From Thozetella sp. PMI_491 (lineage: Eukaryota > Ascomycota > Sordariomycetes > Chaetosphaeriales > Chaetosphaeriaceae), in the NCBI GenBank assembly GCA_021432635.1, contig MU270031.1, forward strand, positions 312,118-376,117: a stretch of 64,000 nt of DNA, given 5' to 3'. The notes beneath the pieces are model-generated. The model had not been told where the DNA came from. It searched no databases and was given only the letters and a program-made list of their open reading frames with translations. This document shows positions 34,469 through 46,618 of the stretch, one piece after another. Positions within the stretch are counted from its first letter, which is position 1. The number at the start of each line of letters is the position of its first letter. The translations under genes were made by a program, and so were the position numbers.

Positions 34469-37400
34469 CTACTCGAACTTGCCTGCTGCAAATAGGCCGC
34501 CAACAACCTTGCCCCGACCCTCAGCCCGATTCGCCTTCTTAGCTTCACGTCGCTTGTCCTTCTCCGCCAGCGCCGCCCGGCGCTCGTTCTCCCGCGCAAA
34601 GTAGTTGATGCCCGAACGCTTGCTCGCGTTCTTTTTGACCTTGGCTTCGGCTCCAAAGGCGCTGTCCGCGCCACTGGCATCGCTCCGGCCGTGGCCAGTT
34701 GTTACGCCCGTGCTGGACGCCGACGACGTCGACATGAGCGAGTTGGTTGTAGCGCGGCGGAGCAGAGCCGGCACCCTGAAGCCTCCGCTGCCCGAGGCCT
34801 GTGCTGTGAAGGCAAACCGGCCGCCGGCCCCGTTATTGCTCGAGAGCGAGGAGCTGTTGTTACGCTTGAGGGTGATACGGTCGACAACCGCCGGCCGCCC
34901 CGTGCGTCGCGGGTTGTGATTTTCTTTGTTAGAGCTGCCAGGAGTCTCGGTCCCGGCGTCTGCCTCGTCGTCGGACCCAGCCAACGTCGTTGGGACGATC
35001 GAGTCCGAGGATGCAGGGGCGTTGTAGGCTGGATCGTCGAGCAAGTTCGACAGCGACGCTCGGATCTCGGCGAGATTGGCGGGTCGCCTGTCCGTCTTGG
35101 TCCGCCGTTGCTGAGCGGGGAGGCGAGACGCACCACCCGACGGCTGACTATCTGGAATGGTGACGTCCGCACCGTCCTGCGCAGAACCCTTGCCCCTACT
35201 GTCAGAGTCGGACTGCGACTCCTGCGTCGCTGGCACCGTTGCTTTCGGGGGCAGGATGAAGTCCATGTCGTCATCACTTTCTAAGTCTTGCATGCTACGC
35301 AGAAAGGCGCTCGTGCGTGGATCCTGGGCTAGCTTGCTGACGCGCTCATCGGCGAACAGAGCCTTCTGCATCTTGGCAAACTGGCGGCGCTTCATCCGTC
35401 GTCGTGCCTCACCCCCGTCATCCGAGTCGGAGAGCGAGCCAAACGAGCCCCGTCGCTTGCGCCGGAGCATACCCGACGTGATGTCGCGGAAGAGCTTGTC
35501 CACTTGCTTCTCGTCAGCGGCCCGCTCGCGATCCCTATAGAAGAGCGTTAGCTGCTAGTCGTACATCAAAACATCAAGGGGTAGACGGCAAAAGCGTATG
35601 GGGGACGACGCAGTGGGGGGTTAGAGATGACATACGCATGGAGGGCTGCCAGCTTCCTCTCGTCGGCCGCTGAGTTCTTGGTTTCATCGTCGAGCATCTC
35701 CTTGACCGATGCATTATCATCGTCATCGCTATCCTCGCCATCGGCACCACCTAGGCCCGCGTACTCGTCTTCGGACTCCTCGGCCTGCTCCTGCACCATC
35801 TCGCGAGCCTTGCTCTTTTTCTTGTTGAACTCAGCCAGCTTGTTGCGCCTCCGCTCGGCCTTCGCTGCATCTTGCAACACGGCGAATGCCGTGTTACTGT
35901 CGTTGACCGTGCCAAAGCCGAATTCGTCTTCTTCCGGGTCATCGACACTCATAGACTCCGGGCCATCTTCGTCCTCTACGACGGAAGACAGTGCTGGGGC
36001 GGACTCAACCTGACCGCGGCGACGGAGTTTGCCCGTCCGCTTAACTAACGGCGAGTCCTTCATCTCGTCTCTCTGAATCTGGCTTCCAGCCGGCACTGTC
36101 TCGACTGTAGAAGGGAGCTCGACAAAGCGATTCACCAACGGGGTCCGCCCCATAAAGCCTTCGTCCTGAGAGGGTTCAATCATCTCAGACAGCTGCGAGT
36201 CCTGGCGGATCAAGCTGTCGAAGCCGTGAAATTGCGACTGCGAGAAGTCTAGGTTGACCTTCACACCTTGGCTCTCGACATCTTGGCTCTCCAAGTTGCT
36301 GGCCTCCGGTTGGCTGTCTAGAATCATGTCGTCGACAATGTTCTGAGCCGCGGGGGAGAAGTTTGACCCGGGGAAGTCTTCGAAAGTTGGTCGGGGCTCA
36401 TCAGGCAGGGCACTGCCGGGAGCCGGCCCGTCTTGGCTGTCGTCCATGGTGCCGGCGAAGATCTGGGTTAGGCCGAGGCCACCGGCAGCTGCGCCGGCGA
36501 TGGGAAGACCGGGAATAAAGGTCTTAGTCGCAGACCTTAGGACTGAGGTAGGTATTTGAGGCGAGTTCGTGCTAGGCGCCATGGGAGACTTAGCGAAGAC
36601 ATTCTTCGACCGAGGCGTGGACTGCACGACAGGGCTCGCGTCTTCTTCGTCGGAGAGAATGACGGCCTTCTTCCTGGGTTTGCGGGTAGGCCGGGTGGAG
36701 GGAACGGCTTCTTCGTCGGAGTCTTGCTCGGCAGCATCCGTTGCCTCGTCCTGCTCCGGCTCCTCGGAAGACTCATCGGTAGACTCGGCGGCATCGTCAA
36801 GAAGACGATCGCCGCCCGCCTCTTCGCTCTCTTCCTCGCCGTCCGATTCCATCTCTTCGTCCGAGCCAGAGAGCTCAAGAGCTTCGGGTTCTTCGTCATA
36901 ACTGTCGTCCTCCTCATCGCTGTCGTCCCAAGCAAGAGGGTCTTCCTCACCTGCGGCCCTCCTGGCCTTCCTCTCCTGTTTGGCCTGCTCGCGTTCGCGC
37001 TGCATGATCTCTTCGGCCTCCCTGCGGGCACGCGCAACAATGTCCTCAACCTGGGCCATCTCACGCTCGCGTTCTTCGAGCGACTGCACGACGATGCCCT
37101 TGGACTTGAGCAGCTCCACCCGGCGGTCGCGCTCCTCCTTGGCCTGTTCCCGCACCCGCTGCGCAAGGAAGACGTCCATCTCTGCTGCTGTCATGGACGG
37201 CTTGGATGGCTTGCCACGAGTAGTGCTTGGCTTCTTTTCTGGGTCGTTGAGCTGGGCGAGCGCCCGGAGTACCTGCATGGGGCGGGATTCCTTGGCTCGG
37301 TTTAGTGGTACTCGGTCGAACACTGCGTCGTATCTGTTCTTCTTTGGAGCCGGCAGGATTTCCAATTCGTCGTCGTCATTGTCCAGCATGACCAAGTTGG

Positions 37401-38769
37401 CTTGCATGGCCTTGAACTTGGCGCTGAACTTGCCCTTAGGCTTGGACTCCTTGAGGAGGCCTCTGGGCGTCTCTAGCTCCAGGTCGGCTGCGGTCGCGAT
37501 GCCCTTGCCTTTCTCCTCGCGGATCACGGCAGTTGTGCCTCCCAAGGCCGTTGCTAGGCTAGGGGTGAGTTCTTTGTTGTCTGGGGCGACAGCCGACTCT
37601 GAAGCGGCGATATCCTCCTGCGCCTGCGGCAGACCTGCCTCAGCATGCTTTGCAACTACGGGAGGCGAGCTTGGAGGGGTTTCTGGGTCCTTAGCCTCTC
37701 CATCCGTATGCAAAGCTGAGACGGGCGTAGTTGGACGACTTGAGCTCGATAGCTTTTCGGGGACCGGGGGCAAGGCGCTGCCCTCTGGTCTGAAATTGAA
37801 TCGCTCAAATAGGGTCGACTTCGTGATCTTCTTCTTGGTCTTGGCTTCATGGGCGAGTTGCAAGCTCCGGTTCATGCGCTGCGTTTCCCGATTCATATCC
37901 TCTAGTGCCTTCTTACTGGCCTTCCTTGTAGGGCGTGCGCCTTCTTGTGTGAGCTTTCGGCCACCCTCATCGTCGGTGATGTTATCCTCGTCGTCGTCCT
38001 CAGACACGAAATCCGCGGCGGTCGCTTTCTCTAGACGAGCCTCAAGCTTGCGAGCCTCTTCTGCCTCCCGCGCCTCGCGCTCCTTGCGTTTCCTCTCGAG
38101 GATGGCAAGGAACCGCTTATTCTTGAGCGGATTTTCCGGGAGGTCCTGTTCGCTGTCTGAATTGGCCTGGTTGGAGGGAGCGGCTGGCGACTGGGCCTTT
38201 GAGGGGGTGACGAACAGGCCGGGTGACTCTGGCCTGTTCGGAGAGACGAAGAGTCCTGGGGATCCCGATTCAGTGACGTTGGGTTCAGGGGTCGTGCTGC
38301 GGTGCGGTCGCTGTATCAGTTTGCGCGGCCGTGCGGCAACAATATCGTCGGCATCGTCGTTGTCACCCGCGTCGGCCATTTGCATGTCGTCTGGCTTGGC
38401 GTTGGCTGACTCTTCCTCGTCCATCTGCTGCAAGATCCTCCTGACGCGTTCTCTCGTGTCCTCCTGGTGTCCTGAGGTGCTCCTTGCCTGCTGTTTCGAC
38501 TGGGCGAGCATTCGAGACGCGAACTTGCCGCGTGGGCGAACAATATCGTCCTCATCATCCGAGGCAGAGACCGACGCGGAGGCTCTCTCGGCAGGCCCTA
38601 TGGACTTGGCCGCAGAGCCGCTGCGGCGTGAACTGCCCCCTCCTCGGGCTGATTCCTCGTCTGAGCTGTCCACCGTCGCAAGAAGCTGCTTGATCTTGGA
38701 CCGTGGCGTGAGGTACTCGGCCGGTGCATCCTCGCGGTCCGAGACAGAGGGCGAGCGTGGGGAAGCCAT
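34469..38769 (-). CDS. MRC1: Mediator of replication checkpoint MRC1 (claspin homologue)
   Basis: Fork-associated adaptor that passes the stalled-fork signal from ATR-type to Cds1/Rad53 kinase and promotes normal fork speed. Exons are 38769-35636 and 35534-34469 (1,399 residues), with the junction LAALHA-DRERAADEKQVDKLF in frame. The protein is highly charged and largely disordered, with many acidic Ser-rich tracts. A cluster of SQ sites in the C-terminal half (DSQPEASNLESQDVESQ, then FSQSQFHGFDSLIRQDSQ) fits the ATR-target region of the family, and further SQ/TQ sites occur in ATQESQ and PDSQP. The conserved MRC1-like block is around DDETKNSAADERKLAALHA through MLRRKRRGSFG. The start at 38769 is the first ATG; the longer frame begins at TTG. 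An Arg/Lys-rich C-terminus ends GGLFAAGKFE. Length is usual for filamentous fungi. Confidence 0.93.
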
Positions 38770-39609
38770 TGCGGGAGACAATGGACAGTGTTGAAAGAGA
38801 CAGATATCGAGGGAACAAACTTACACCATCTCTAGAGAAGAAATGTCTGCAAAAGATGTCTGGAGGAGAAAAGGGTGGAGCAGAGAGCTGTTATGGAGGA
38901 GAAAGGTACCTCTGGTGGGGTGAGGCGACGCGCGACTCGACGCGTCTAAGTGCAACGTCCATTTAGCTGAGCGAAGGGCACGGACCAACGCCAAAACCAC
39001 ATCGCGCCTTCTCCCAGCCACCCATGAGCAGGGGTCTAGTCTGAATCCTCGAGTTCGCGGATAGCTTGCAAAGTCGAGTTCAACGAGTTCCGAGGCGTGG
39101 CTGTATAATATGTGCCTCTCCCGAGAGCTAGAAAAGGTGAAGTTCTTTGAGATTACCTCGAGCCGTCCAGGGGAGGTGACCAGCGCCTCGAAAACTAGAT
39201 TGCTGGCATCTTTATCTAACGAAGCAATGGGACTCTTCCATATTGTAACCTCTCATGGAGAGCTCTTTTCTTTTCGGGTATCGTTCCTAAAGTACAAATC
39301 TCCTCCAAGGCCCCAACGCTGAAAAGCTGCGAAAAAGGATCCTGAAACCCGCATGCAGATGGACGCCCTTGCCGACCATCTCGCCGTCCCTTTTCTGAGC
39401 CACACAGAAGTATACAGGGTGTACCAGGCCGTAGCCGTGACGACCTCGGACTCTGCGTCCGAGTAATGCCCAAATGCTGATGCCGCGCCGAACCCAAAAT
39501 GAGGAACAGAAAGAGTCCACCTCTTTTGGAAACAAAACGCAACGTAAACGCCGGTTTGCGCCGCTGAACTCCCCGAGCCACCCTCCCCTATCCCCCGTAT
39601 GTGTATATA
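38770..39609. other. MRC1 promoter and HFI1 3' flank
   Basis: 840 bp. The part next to 38769 should hold the MRC1 promoter. No gene or notable structure recognised. Confidence 0.55.
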
Positions 39610-41155
39610 TCACCCGACGGCTAGGCATGAGTCTAAAACTCCGTCCAACAAGTCTCCGTCTTCCTCGTCGGCACCATCCCAGAAATAGTCGTTGTCCAGG
39701 TCCATCGCATCCACGTGGCTTACACCGTTGAGTAGAGCCTCTGATTTCGTGCCGCTGGCATCAACCATCTCAACGTCAAGGTCCACAACCGACACCTCAC
39801 GGCCGTCAGCCCAAGTGTAGTCATCCCAGTTCTCCAGCTCTCCTTCCCTGTAACTATAGGCCACGGATTTGGTGATGACAGGGAAGTTCGCCATGCCGCA
39901 GTCTCCCATCTCGAGGGCGACGCGGAGGTCGGCCATGCCAAGTGGGCCGCGCTCGCTCGCCGCCTTAGCTTCAATCGGCAGAAGCCCACTCTTGTCTCGC
40001 GCGAGCTCTCCTCGCTGGGCAGCTTCCTCTTCCTTTGCCAGCTGCCTTCGGTATTTTTGTGTCTGAACCCACGAGTTGCCGGGCCCAAATCCAGCGTTCC
40101 CAGACTCCCCCGGCCCGTTGCTGCGAGTACGGCTGAAGATACCCGTCATGACTTCCTTAATAAAGGCCTCGGTCGCAATCGACATATACTGAGACGCGTC
40201 GGACGAGTGTCCGTTCGTGAGACCAGCCTCGTAGCAGAAAGGCAGCATCCTCGCTTCTATGTTGCTTATATCGGGGAACTCGTAGGACTCGACTGCTAGC
40301 GGGTTCGCAAACCGTTTCCGTATCTCCAGGTCAAGATCTGGTAGAGGTGAGTTAGTAAAACACGGACAGGCGGTTTATGAAAGTGCGAGAGCACCTACTC
40401 ATCCTACTAAGGCCGGCTGCACTGGGAGGTACCTCGGCAGTCCTGGCGGGCCTGCCTCGGTTGTCTAGGAAAGTACTGGCAAGAGACTCATATGGATCAA
40501 ACTGTTCAGTCCTCGTTAGCTCGAGTGAGGACGGACCAAAAGGGCTTGTGGGATGGGGTTGGTAGCTTGCATCGTTGTGGACAAGGTCTTTTATACGCCT
40601 GCGATCTCGGCTCGGCAGCTGCATCACGTCGACCTTCAACCGACGCTCCGTCGCATCGCCGGAGACCGGCTTGCTTCCCACACCCGTTGAAGGTTTATCA
40701 TTCGCGCTAACCCAGGGTGCAAGGCCCTGGTCGGGCATCTCTCGAGTGACGTTGCCATAGATGGCTGCGATGAGCTGGTTGTGGTAGTGAAGCTTATGGC
40801 CATCCGGCGACACAAGTATGGGATCTATTCGCTCTGAGAGCTCGGTCTGGTTGAACCGTCCTGCAGACATCAATTGTCAGGGGCGCAAGTTCCCTAGCGA
40901 CGCGAGGATCAATGGTGGGGACGAACCGATCAAGAATTGTGTGATGGCATCCTTATACACTGTCCAGTTCTCCAGCCCGACGCTAGCCTTGAGCGACGTG
41001 TATATGGGCTCGAGGTCGATCCGGGCAGGAATCAATTGGCTGGTCTTTTGCGGCTTTAACGAGGGCGCTGATACATTGATGGTCTTGTTGGACAAGATAG
41101 GGGTCGAGAGCCCGATGGCTGGCCGGCTCAGGGCGGCGGGGTTGATGTCGCTCAT
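39610..41155 (-). CDS. HFI1: SAGA complex subunit HFI1/ADA1
   Basis: Structural histone-fold subunit of the SAGA coactivator. Exons are 41155-40927, 40860-40399 and 40337-39610 (472 residues). Both junctions keep phase: [17 protein letters not shown] and [17 protein letters not shown]. Exon 2 ends at the A|GTAGGT donor; using the neighbouring GT would bring an immediate stop, which settles the choice. Family blocks of SAGA-Tad1 (PF12767) are [23 protein letters not shown] near the N-terminus, [16 protein letters not shown] and [18 protein letters not shown], and the C-terminal [23 protein letters not shown] with the histone-fold region following. A long acidic tail ends the protein. It diverges from the GCP3 gene across 566 bp. 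Confidence 0.9.
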
Positions 41156-41721
41156 TTTGGCGATGGGGTCGCCGCCACCGCGAAATGTTAGGGATGCGAG
41201 CGGATGGCGTCAAGGCAGTCGCGCGCAGAACAGCAGCCCAGCGCAACGCGATGCCGCGGTCATGGGGGCATCAAACGAAAGGCTGAATCCACGCGATCAA
41301 GATTCCGGGGTTAAATTGATGGGTTTGGCATGGTGGCGCTGCCAAATGGATGGAAAGGTCGCCAAAGGCGGGAAAATGAAGTGGTCAGTTTACGTTTCGC
41401 TTTTTGGAGGTTGATTTTCCGGTGAGGCTCCAGACATGGAGCGCCCAGGCAGGGGGTGGGACTGGGGAACAATCGGCTGGGTGCAGCTGGAGTCGCACCA
41501 AAGAACCCCGCTACCGCGTCCAGCTGCAGGCGCGTCTTGCTCAACACACAAAAAAGGGACACAATCAAAAGCAACAACCACGACCTCCTTGGGCTCTGCC
41601 CTTGTTATTTTGCAGAAGATACGACTTTCCTGGCGTCTGCGTCTGCGCCAGCTTCCAACCACTTTCCCGGGATCCCGCGCAGACATCTTTCTCAACTGCC
41701 CGAGCCAGCAAAGATGCAACC
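41156..41721. promoter_or_regulatory. Divergent promoter, HFI1 / GCP3
   Basis: 566 bp separating two diverging start codons, so both promoters lie here. No TATA box or named operator could be assigned by eye. Confidence 0.6.
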
Positions 41722-44514
41722 ATGCCCGCAGATCGTGGACAGCGCATCTCGAATGCCATCGATAGTCTAATCACCCACCTCGTCCCTGTAGATCCGAGGG
41801 CAAGCGAAGAGGCGGCCCAGGAGCGACAAGATGCTTGCTTTGAGCTCATCACGTCCCTGCTGGACAAGTACGCTTGCCTTCCTACCGTGCAGAACCTTTA
41901 GATTTGGTTGGACTGACGCATTAGTAGTCCTGCCTCCCCCACCATTTCGTCTGATGTCAACCATGCCAATGACCTGATCAAGAGGAAGCTCATCCAGAGC
42001 AATCCCAGCCAGGCATTGCGCTTCTCAAACCTGTACTCGCAGCTTCTTTCCCTCCCCGTTTTGAACCAAAAATGGGCGATACTTTACCTACTCTACCAGC
42101 TCTCTGACTCGCCCGACCCTAACGAGCCTCTCCCTCTCACCCCTCTGAGGCAACCTGTGCAGCGCGGGGCAAGGGCGAGAGCGAGGCAGGCCGAGAAGGA
42201 AAAGGAAAAAGAAATATCCAAAACCTCGTCGCCCACAGTGAGTCAGGAGGAAGAAGCGTTCAACGATGCCTTCGCGCCCGGCGGACTCAAGAGGTTCCCT
42301 CCAGAGAAGGCCAAGAAGGGACCAGATGCAGCGCAACAGGACAGACCGGCATCCCCCAAGAAGGAGATGCGTGACGTCTCTTTGAAGTCGACTCTTTTGG
42401 CAGACAACTACACCGAAATTAACCCACCTGAAACCGTTCTCCTGAGGGACCTGCCCTTCACACTCCAAGGCTTATCTTCCACCACCCTTCCATTTTCTAA
42501 GGAAACGACACTGAAGCTGCCGCCAACACTACCAGCCCCCATAATATCACTACTGCACACGCTTGCAGAGCCTTCTTTGTTACACCGCGGCCTGAACAAC
42601 TTTGTCAACTCCCAGGCAAAGGATGGGCTCCTGGGCCAGAGTCTGCGGGCTGGCATCAACAAGGAGCTTCGGTCTTATCTTAGCTTAGTGGCAACCCTGG
42701 AGGGCCAGGTCCGCAGGGCGCTCTCCGAGCTCGATGAGGCAGCGCCACGGGGCGGTATCGGAAAGGCTGGCGTCACGCTGAAGCGCTGCGTGGTATGGAC
42801 TCGAGAGGCCACGATGGGCTTGCGGCTGATGTCTCTGATTGCAGAGGAGAGCAAGAGTAGGAAGGGCGGCCAGCTGATCAGCCTAATACACGGGTTTTCC
42901 TCGTCCCACGGTGACCCGATCGTCGGAGCGTTCGCGGAGCGTCTCTTGGGGTCTGTCACCCGGCCGTTCTACGACATCCTGAGACACTGGATCTATGACG
43001 GCGAACTCTCAGACCCATACCACGAATTCTTCGTCAAGGAGCAGGCCGCGAGCGATGAGGCTCGCAAGGATCTTAAGGAGCGCGGCCTCACGAGCGTCTG
43101 GAACTCAAAGTACGAAGTGGACGAGAAGATGGTGCCGAGCATAATCACCTCGGATTTCGCCCAAAAGGTCTTCTTGATCGGAAAGTCGCTGAACTTCATC
43201 CGCCACAGCTGCAGCGATAGCCAGTGGGTCGAAGAGTACAGCAAAAACTCGTCGAAAGAGCTCAAGTACGGCGATACAGCTACCCTCGAAGCGTGGATTG
43301 ATGAAGCCTACAAAGCAACTATGCAGCGATTGATCCAGCTCATGAGCACCAAATTCCACCTCTTTGACCATCTGCAGGCGCTGAAGGACTATATCCTTCT
43401 CGGGCAAGGCGATTTTATCGCTCTGCTAATGGAATCCCTCGCCGCTAATCTCGACAGGCCTGCGGGCGCGCAATATCGGCACACGCTCACGGCCCAGCTC
43501 GACCACGCGATCCGCGGTTCTAATGCGCAATACGACAGTCCCGAAGTCCTCAAGAGACTTGACGCCCGTATGCTTCAGCTTAGCCACGGCGATATCGGCT
43601 GGGACTGCTTTACGTTGGAGTACAAGATCGACGCCCCTGTCGATGTCGTGGTGACGGAATGGGGCAACAGGCAATACCTCAAGGTGTTTAACTTCCTTTG
43701 GCGCATCAAACGCGTCGAGTTTGCGCTCTCGTCTACCTGGCGGAAATGCATGACTGGCGCACGTGGCGTGCTTCAGACCAACGATGAATCGGTCCTACAG
43801 ACTTGGAAGAGCACGCGCGGCGTGCTGGCGGAAATGGTGCACTTTGTCGGCCAGCTGCAGTACTACATCCTGTTCGAGGTGATCGAAAGCAGCTGGACCG
43901 AGCTTCAGAAGAACATCCACAAGGAGAACTGCACCCTAGATGACCTGATCACTGCCCACACGAAGTACTTGACCTCTATTACTCGAAAAGGCCTTCTTGG
44001 GGCGCGACGGCGGCAGTATGATGACGCCCTGCGCGAGGCGGCAGCTCTTGGGCGGGATGCGAAGGAAGTCGAGGACAAGAACAGCTACATGGTCCAGCTC
44101 GGCGAGCTCCTCAAGATCATGCTCGCCTATCGAGATAGCGTTAACGGGCTCTACAGTTGGTCTGTCCAAGACTTCACCCGACGTCAGGAGATGGATGCTG
44201 CTAGTATGCTGCGTACCCCTCTGCAGAACCACCAATCAACACCGTCGGGCGACATTGACGACGTCTTTGGTGGCACTGGTGCTGTGCGGTCCGAGTTTCC
44301 CGCGCTACAAGAGCGGCTCCGACATCTCGGGTCCAACTTCCGCACGCGTCTCCAGATCCTGCTGGGCGATTTAGCGTATCAACCGGACGTGGATATGCGC
44401 TTCTTGGGTGTCTCGATGAACTTCAACGACGTCTACCAGCCTGTTCGAAGGAAGTCCAAGGCTGCGGCGGCTGTGGGAAGTGGGCAGGGAACGGCGAGCG
44501 CCTCCAAGTCCTAG
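41722..44514 (+). CDS. Gamma-tubulin complex component GCP3 / Spc98 type
   Basis: Microtubule nucleation at the spindle pole body: GCP3/Spc98 pairs with GCP2/Spc97 to hold gamma-tubulin. Exons 41722-41867 and 41928-44514 give 910 residues. GCP family blocks: LLRDLPFTLQGLSS at the start of the N-terminal GRIP1 domain, PFYDILRHWIYDGELSDPYHEFFV (shown in two parts, RPFYDILRHWIYDGELS then DPYHEFFV), and in the C-terminal GRIP2 domain VFNFLWRIKRVEFALSSTW and MVHFVGQLQYYILFEVIESSW. The GELSDPYHEFFV wording and N-terminal layout favour GCP3 over GCP2. A charged linker (PLRQ to KKEMRDV) precedes GRIP1. The 60-nt intron ends in TAGTAG, where either AG can be used in frame, adding or dropping one Ser. 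Confidence 0.9.
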
Positions 44515-45029
44515 GAGGAGCTGGACACGCCATGGATGCGTAAGGTCAAGGGAAAGAAGGTGTGGAAGCGCACCAGGGATTGGACAGGCGTTGGGCTAGG
44601 CGAGTTAGGAGGGCCGAGCGGTTCCTTGGATGTGAAAACGGAGGAAGTATGATTATGTCATGAGAAACAGGGAAGGTGCTTATGATACCTTGCTCAGAGC
44701 CACGGGCCTCTAGGCTAGCCATGCCGAATGTAATGGGGCCATTCCACTGCCGTTAAACAGATAATGGATGCTAAATGGTGAGGCGTTAGGGTAGTGCATC
44801 TCGCCTCGGCTGCTTTTGTCTAGGACCTGCTGCGAGAGTAACCCTAACCCCGATCAATGCGTTAACTAAGGTAAAGTTGTATAGGCTGCTTCAACTCGAT
44901 TCTTACCTTAGTGACTGATGCTACCTGGTATCCTTGAAGCGATTGGCAGCTCCCCATCGCCAGAGGACTGTGATTTCACGGTTGACCTGACCAGAAATAG
45001 GAATCTGAGGAATGTATTAGGATTAGGGA
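44515..45029. other. Intergenic, GCP3 3' flank and unknown-gene promoter
   Basis: 515 bp between co-oriented genes. No gene seen. AT-rich motifs near 44850-44905 may belong to the promoter of the downstream gene. Confidence 0.55.
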
Positions 45030-46130
45030 ATGGCCCCTCCATCTGTAAGAGTCGTATTACTGGACTAGTCTGGCGCCTTTGCTGATGGAAGGTACCAGAC
45101 GCCCGCGCCGACACGCTTCTTGCTCTCGAAGCGTTCGGGCACACAGTCGCAGAATCAGACGCCAAACCCGGGAGGGACGAGCGGACCTCCACAGTTCCGG
45201 GCGACTCCTCGCTTCTCGTCCACCCCTCGTGCGCAGCAAGGCCCCGGTGCGCAATTCACAACGACCACCAGCCATGGCCTCGCCCTCAAGCCCAGAGGCC
45301 CTCCCGCGCGCTCGACCCAGGACCTCATCGACAGCCTACAGCCGGAAGACTCGTCGCCCACTTCCCCTCGCGTTGATGAGGCGTTGGCGTCTGAAGCTAT
45401 CGACATCAACTCGTCCTTTGTCTCCGATTCGCCGCCAAATGGTGAACTGGTTGATGACGAGCACGGGCGGTCGCCAAAACGGAGGCGCATCTCTATCTCG
45501 CCCATGCCGGATTGCTCCCTAGAGTCTGCAAACAGTGATAGCAGGCTGCTTGGAGAAAACAGGCCCCTGAACGCTGTAGAAGTCGAATCCGAATGGGATT
45601 CTGACGAATATCGTTCTGATCACGAAGGAGGCGCCGAAGATTTCATAGAAGGACGTGACCCGGCCAAGTCTGAATCGCGTCCAAAATTCAACGACGCACC
45701 GCGGTTCAAGATAGTAGAGCAGGCCGAAGCCGCACAGCAATTAAGCATTCCGGAAGCCCTCTCTCCTCAGAGGCGCGGTGTCAAGTACATGCCCGGTGGG
45801 CTCGCTGCGCAGCTTCGCGACTGGATCGTGAAGCTAAAGGGTTCTGATGAAGGAGGCCAAGGCTCCGAGGCGTCCATATCCCTCGTGGTAGATGAGATTC
45901 GCCAGGTACCAGGATTCTCGCTCGTCAGCACCGCGGGTCAGGACGGGGAGCCCGGCCCCCAAGTTATCCTCGCCGGAGAGGGCCGTTTGACTGGGCTCGG
46001 CAGGCCGAAGAGCCTGTCACCGGGCAGCGTGGTCGAAATTTCGCCTCCAGCTTGGGATGTAGACCTTACTACTGGCATTACCGGAACATGGTCAGTCGCT
46101 TGCAACTGGGGGGTTGAGGATGACCCATGA
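45030..46130 (+). CDS. Unknown conserved-looking protein with tiny first exon
   Basis: Exon 1 is only 15 nt (45030-45044, MAPPS), then a 54-nt intron (donor GTAAGA, acceptor TACCAG) and exon 2 at 45099-46130, giving 348 residues. Without this splice the frame has no ATG before a stop, so the short exon is the best start I can find. I do not recognise the family. The N-terminal half is Pro/Ser-rich and disordered with a basic cluster KRRRISISP. The middle is acidic. The C-terminal 120 residues look folded: PGGLAAQLRDWIVKLKG, EIRQVPGFSLVSTAG, and a strand-rich end with LTGLGRPKSLSPGSVVEI, PPAWDVDL. The pattern of short strands with glycines resembles an OB-type or small beta-barrel domain, but that is only an impression from reading. 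Confidence 0.7.
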
Positions 46131-46618
46131 TGGACCAGTGACTACACCAGCAGTATTGTCTAGTAGTCATGTAGCTAAATGACGCCGAAGACTCGGACTA
46201 CACGAAACGATCGGGGCTTATCTGCATTGAAATATACATTTATATGGCCAAAGACCAGGCGTTCTCGCACTCGCTCTCGTGTCTAGCCTAGAAAGTGAAG
46301 CGAAGCGTTGTATGGCACTGGAGTGTACGTACAAGAAATATGCGAATAACGGGGTGTATTTCGTTTTGTGAAATATCAAACATCTTTCCGCTCCTGGCTG
46401 TTCCGCTTCGTGTCCTGCTCTATTCCTCAAAACCCAGCTTATTTCTTAGCAAGGCGCACAGATTATAATCTTAACTTTAATTGGCCAAATAGTCACAAGG
46501 ACCTAGGCATACAGGTCGTATCTCACCTCACGCGCCGCCGGTCGGGTCTGCTTTCGGCGCGTAGCCGCGTGGTAGCCCCGGACCCGCGACGAGATGCACT
46601 AAACCGGCATCGGTCAAC
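46131..46618. other. Intergenic, unknown-gene 3' flank and FMT1 promoter
   Basis: 488 bp between co-oriented genes; no gene recognised. An AT-rich patch around 46440-46500 may be part of the FMT1 promoter. Confidence 0.55.

Noticed and set aside
36980-38794. 604-codon plus-strand frame opposite MRC1
   Set aside because: Ser/Arg-dominated antisense shadow of the acidic and Ser-rich MRC1 exon; it has no independent features.
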